From Streptomyces sp. V4I2 (GTDB lineage Bacteria; Actinomycetota; Actinomycetes; Streptomycetales; Streptomycetaceae): a DNA stretch of 64,000 bases. Location of the stretch: contig NZ_JAUSZM010000003.1 in assembly GCF_030817655.1 (NCBI RefSeq), forward strand, positions 2,790,001 to 2,854,000, read 5' to 3'. The notes below the pieces were generated by a model that saw only the letters and a program-made list of their open reading frames with translations, did not search any database and was not told the origin of the DNA. Positions 62,137 to 64,000 of the stretch are shown piece by piece (positions within the stretch are counted from its first letter, which is position 1; every line of letters starts with the position of its first letter). The translations under genes were made by a program, and so were the position numbers.

Positions 62137-62676
62137 ATGAAAGGTGAACGTTTCGCACGGATGCACTGCTCGGTCGCCCGGGCCGCCGCCGTCGTCGCGG
62201 ACCAGTGGACCGTCGTCATCCTGCGCGACCTCTTCCTCGGCCTGAACCGCTACGAGGATCTGCGCGCCGACCTGGGCATCGCGACCAACGTGCTGGCGGA
62301 CCGGCTTGACCACCTGGTCGCCGAAGGGGTCGTGGAGCGGGTGGCGTACCAGGAGCGTCCGGTGCGGTACGCGTACGAACTGACGGATGCGGGCCGGGAG
62401 TTGTACGGCACCGTACTGACGCTGCTGACGTGGGGCGACCGGCACCGGGCGGTGGCGGGGCCGCCGTTGGTGCTGGTCCACGAGACGTGCGGGCACGCGG
62501 CCCAGGCGCGGGTGACGTGCTCGCACTGCGGGGACGAACTGCGCCCGGGGGAGGTCAGGCACACACCGGGACCGGGCGGGCGGACGGAGCCGGGGACGGC
62601 GTTGGTGCACACGGTGCTGGACGGCGCCGGGCAGCTCGGCGGGCTACACGGCGAGGGGCAGCTCGGGCAGCCGTAG
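62137..62676 (+). CDS. HxlR-family transcriptional regulator
   Basis: The 179-residue protein has the HxlR winged helix (HCSVARAAAVVADQWTVVIL, LRDLFLGLNRYEDLRADLGI, TNVLADRLDHLVAEGVVERV and RYAYELTDAGRELYGTVLTL) with the N-terminal Cys. A C-terminal extension carries CSHCGDELRPGEVRH, a possible zinc-binding site. The mRNA is probably leaderless. The last 33 bases overlap the end of the FUSC gene on the other strand. Confidence 0.9.
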   Translation: MKGERFARMHCSVARAAAVVADQWTVVILRDLFLGLNRYEDLRADLGIATNVLADRLDHLVAEGVVERVAYQERPVRYAYELTDAGRELYGTVLTLLTWGDRHRAVAGPPLVLVHETCGHAAQARVTCSHCGDELRPGEVRHTPGPGGRTEPGTALVHTVLDGAGQLGGLHGEGQLGQP

Positions 62677-64000
62677 CCCCACGCGCTCGCGTTCCTTGGC
62701 GAGCTCGTCGAGCAGTTCGTTGAGCCGCTCGGTGTGCCGGCGCGTGAGCCGCCCGGAGTCGTCGAGATGGACGGCGCACGCGGTGGTCGTGTCGACGAGC
62801 CGTTCGAGGAGGGCGACGACCTCGTCCGTGCCTTCCGAGTGCCGGGCGAGCGCGGGCAGTTCGGCCGCGGCGAGGGCGATGGCGGTACGGGCCTCGGCGA
62901 GGGTGCGGTAGGCCTCGCGGCGCAGGGTCCAGCGGACGGCGCGGGCGTCCGAGTCGCCGCCGACACCGACCCTCAGGACGTGCGCGTCGGATTCCCGCAG
63001 CACGTGCGCGAGGTAGGCGTGCGCGGCATCGCTCGCCGCGACGAGCCGGGTACGGACGCCCCCGCCGCGCTGCCCCGGCATCGGCAGATGCCCCACGATC
63101 AGTACGATCGCGCAGGCCAGCAGCGTCTCGCCGATCCGCCCGGCGGACGCCTGCGGCTCGCCGCCCACCATCACGAGCGACAGGACGAGCAGGGTGACGA
63201 CGGCGGTCTGCGCGGCGAAGTGCCGGGTGGCGACGGGTATCAGGGCACCGCTGAGGGCGACCAGCGCGATGAGCCCCTCCGGCCGGGGCAGCACCGCGGC
63301 GAACCCGGCGAAGAGGAGAGCGCCCAGAACGGTGCCGGCCGCCCGGTTCAGCACGCGCGAGGCGAGCGGCCCGAGGTCGGGCTTGACGAGGAAGACGGCG
63401 GTGGCGGGCAGCCAGTACCAGTGCGGGTGATCCCCGTACCAGCGGGCGTGGTGCAGTGCCTGCGCCACGCCGACGCTGGCCCCGAAGCAGAGGGCGACCC
63501 GCAGGCCGTACTCCCGTCCGCCGGCCCCGAATGCGGTGCGCAGCACATCCCGGACCCCACGCCGACGCGTGTGCAGGTCGCTCCCCTTGCCCCGGTCGAA
63601 GGCCTCGGCGGCGTGCAGGAGGGCGTCGTCGAGCGCGCGCAGGCCGGCCGCCGAACGGGAGGGCGCGGGCAGCGGCCCGGTGTGGGTGCCGGCGCGCACG
63701 GCCTCGGCGAGGCGCCGCGGCCCCTCGGACGCCCGCCCGGCGAGGGCCTCCCCGGTCCAGGCGAGCGCGGTGGCGGCCTCGGCGAGGGGCAGCGCGGCGG
63801 CGTACTGGGCGTGCAGCCGCCGCTCGGCCGCGGAGCTGGCGTAGCGCCGCAGCCGGGGCCCGGCGAGGGCGTCCTGGGCGTGATCGAGCGCGGCGGTGAG
63901 CGCGGCGCGCCGGGAGGTGGACTCCGGGCTGCCCGCGGCGTCGAGCAGCTCCGCCACGGCGTCGTAGACGGCGGCGACGGCAGCGCGCTCCCCGTCGAAG
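62644..64000 (-). CDS. FUSC-family membrane protein, partial at the window edge
   Basis: The frame is open to the right edge of the window, so the start is missing. The visible 452 residues show an Ala-rich helical domain, then two groups of membrane spans (YGLRVALCFGASVGVAQALH, YWLPATAVFLVKPDLGPLAS, NRAAGTVLGALLFAGFAAVL, ALVALSGALIPVATRHFAAQ, VVTLLVLSLVMVGGEP and GETLLACAIVLIVGHL) typical of FUSC/aromatic-acid exporter-like proteins. A cytoplasmic C-terminal helical domain follows. It may export small aromatic or toxic compounds. Confidence 0.88.
   Translation of the reverse strand, partial: FDGERAAVAAVYDAVAELLDAAGSPESTSRRAALTAALDHAQDALAGPRLRRYASSAAERRLHAQYAAALPLAEAATALAWTGEALAGRASEGPRRLAEAVRAGTHTGPLPAPSRSAAGLRALDDALLHAAEAFDRGKGSDLHTRRRGVRDVLRTAFGAGGREYGLRVALCFGASVGVAQALHHARWYGDHPHWYWLPATAVFLVKPDLGPLASRVLNRAAGTVLGALLFAGFAAVLPRPEGLIALVALSGALIPVATRHFAAQTAVVTLLVLSLVMVGGEPQASAGRIGETLLACAIVLIVGHLPMPGQRGGGVRTRLVAASDAAHAYLAHVLRESDAHVLRVGVGGDSDARAVRWTLRREAYRTLAEARTAIALAAAELPALARHSEGTDEVVALLERLVDTTTACAVHLDDSGRLTRRHTERLNELLDELAKERERVGLRLPELPLAV

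Overview
The window is about 64 kb of very GC-rich DNA with GTG/ATG starts, many 4-base start/stop overlaps (ATGA, GTGA) and leaderless promoters with TANNNT -10 boxes. The gene order uvrC-rapZ-yvcK-whiA, then uvrA, then uvrB identifies it as a Streptomyces chromosome, syntenic with the whiA region of S. coelicolor. There are no rRNA or tRNA genes, no CRISPR array and no intact insertion sequence.

1-17.9 kb: the 5' end of a secreted M14 carboxypeptidase, then the leftward operon uvrC-rapZ-yvcK-whiA (excision repair, envelope/central metabolism control, sporulation control). uvrC carries a 1-bp frameshift. Next come the decayed remains of a NarL-type two-component system, an HTH protein, and a LacI regulator/PfkB sugar kinase pair with a palindromic operator. 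An accessory two-gene cassette follows: a SLATT (DUF4231) two-TM protein and a SLOG/TIR-like/TPR fusion, which looks like a nucleotide-signalling conflict (anti-phage) system. It sits next to uvrA, which has a histone H1-like tail.

17.9-38 kb: a PhoP-box-like repeat array, a glutamate-type ABC transporter, aroQ, a peptidase S66, an MHS transporter, a Ca2+/H+ antiporter, a TerC exporter behind a yybP-ykoY (Mn2+) riboswitch, two TerD proteins, uvrB, an MHYT protein, a GDPD, ogt, a formaldehyde dehydrogenase, a glyoxalase-like protein and the psuG-psuK pseudouridine catabolic pair. The promoters of uvrA, uvrB, uvrC, ogt and terD share one motif, TTGTCAGTG-N8-TANNNT. This is the actinobacterial LexA-independent (RecA-NDp/PafBC) DNA-damage promoter, so the region behaves as a dispersed DNA-repair regulon.

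38-64 kb: a mosaic of mostly monocistronic genes (methyltransferases, CorA, CBS, HxlR regulators, gltD without gltB, AhpD-like, DUF proteins). Decay is visible here too: a PPOX fragment, a short-chain reductase reduced to its two ends, a MocR regulator with an in-frame stop, and a frameshifted PEP-utilising enzyme stuffed with repeats. A typical Streptomyces XRE/DUF397/ATPase regulatory locus has clear operator-like repeats. The window ends inside a FUSC-family membrane protein.
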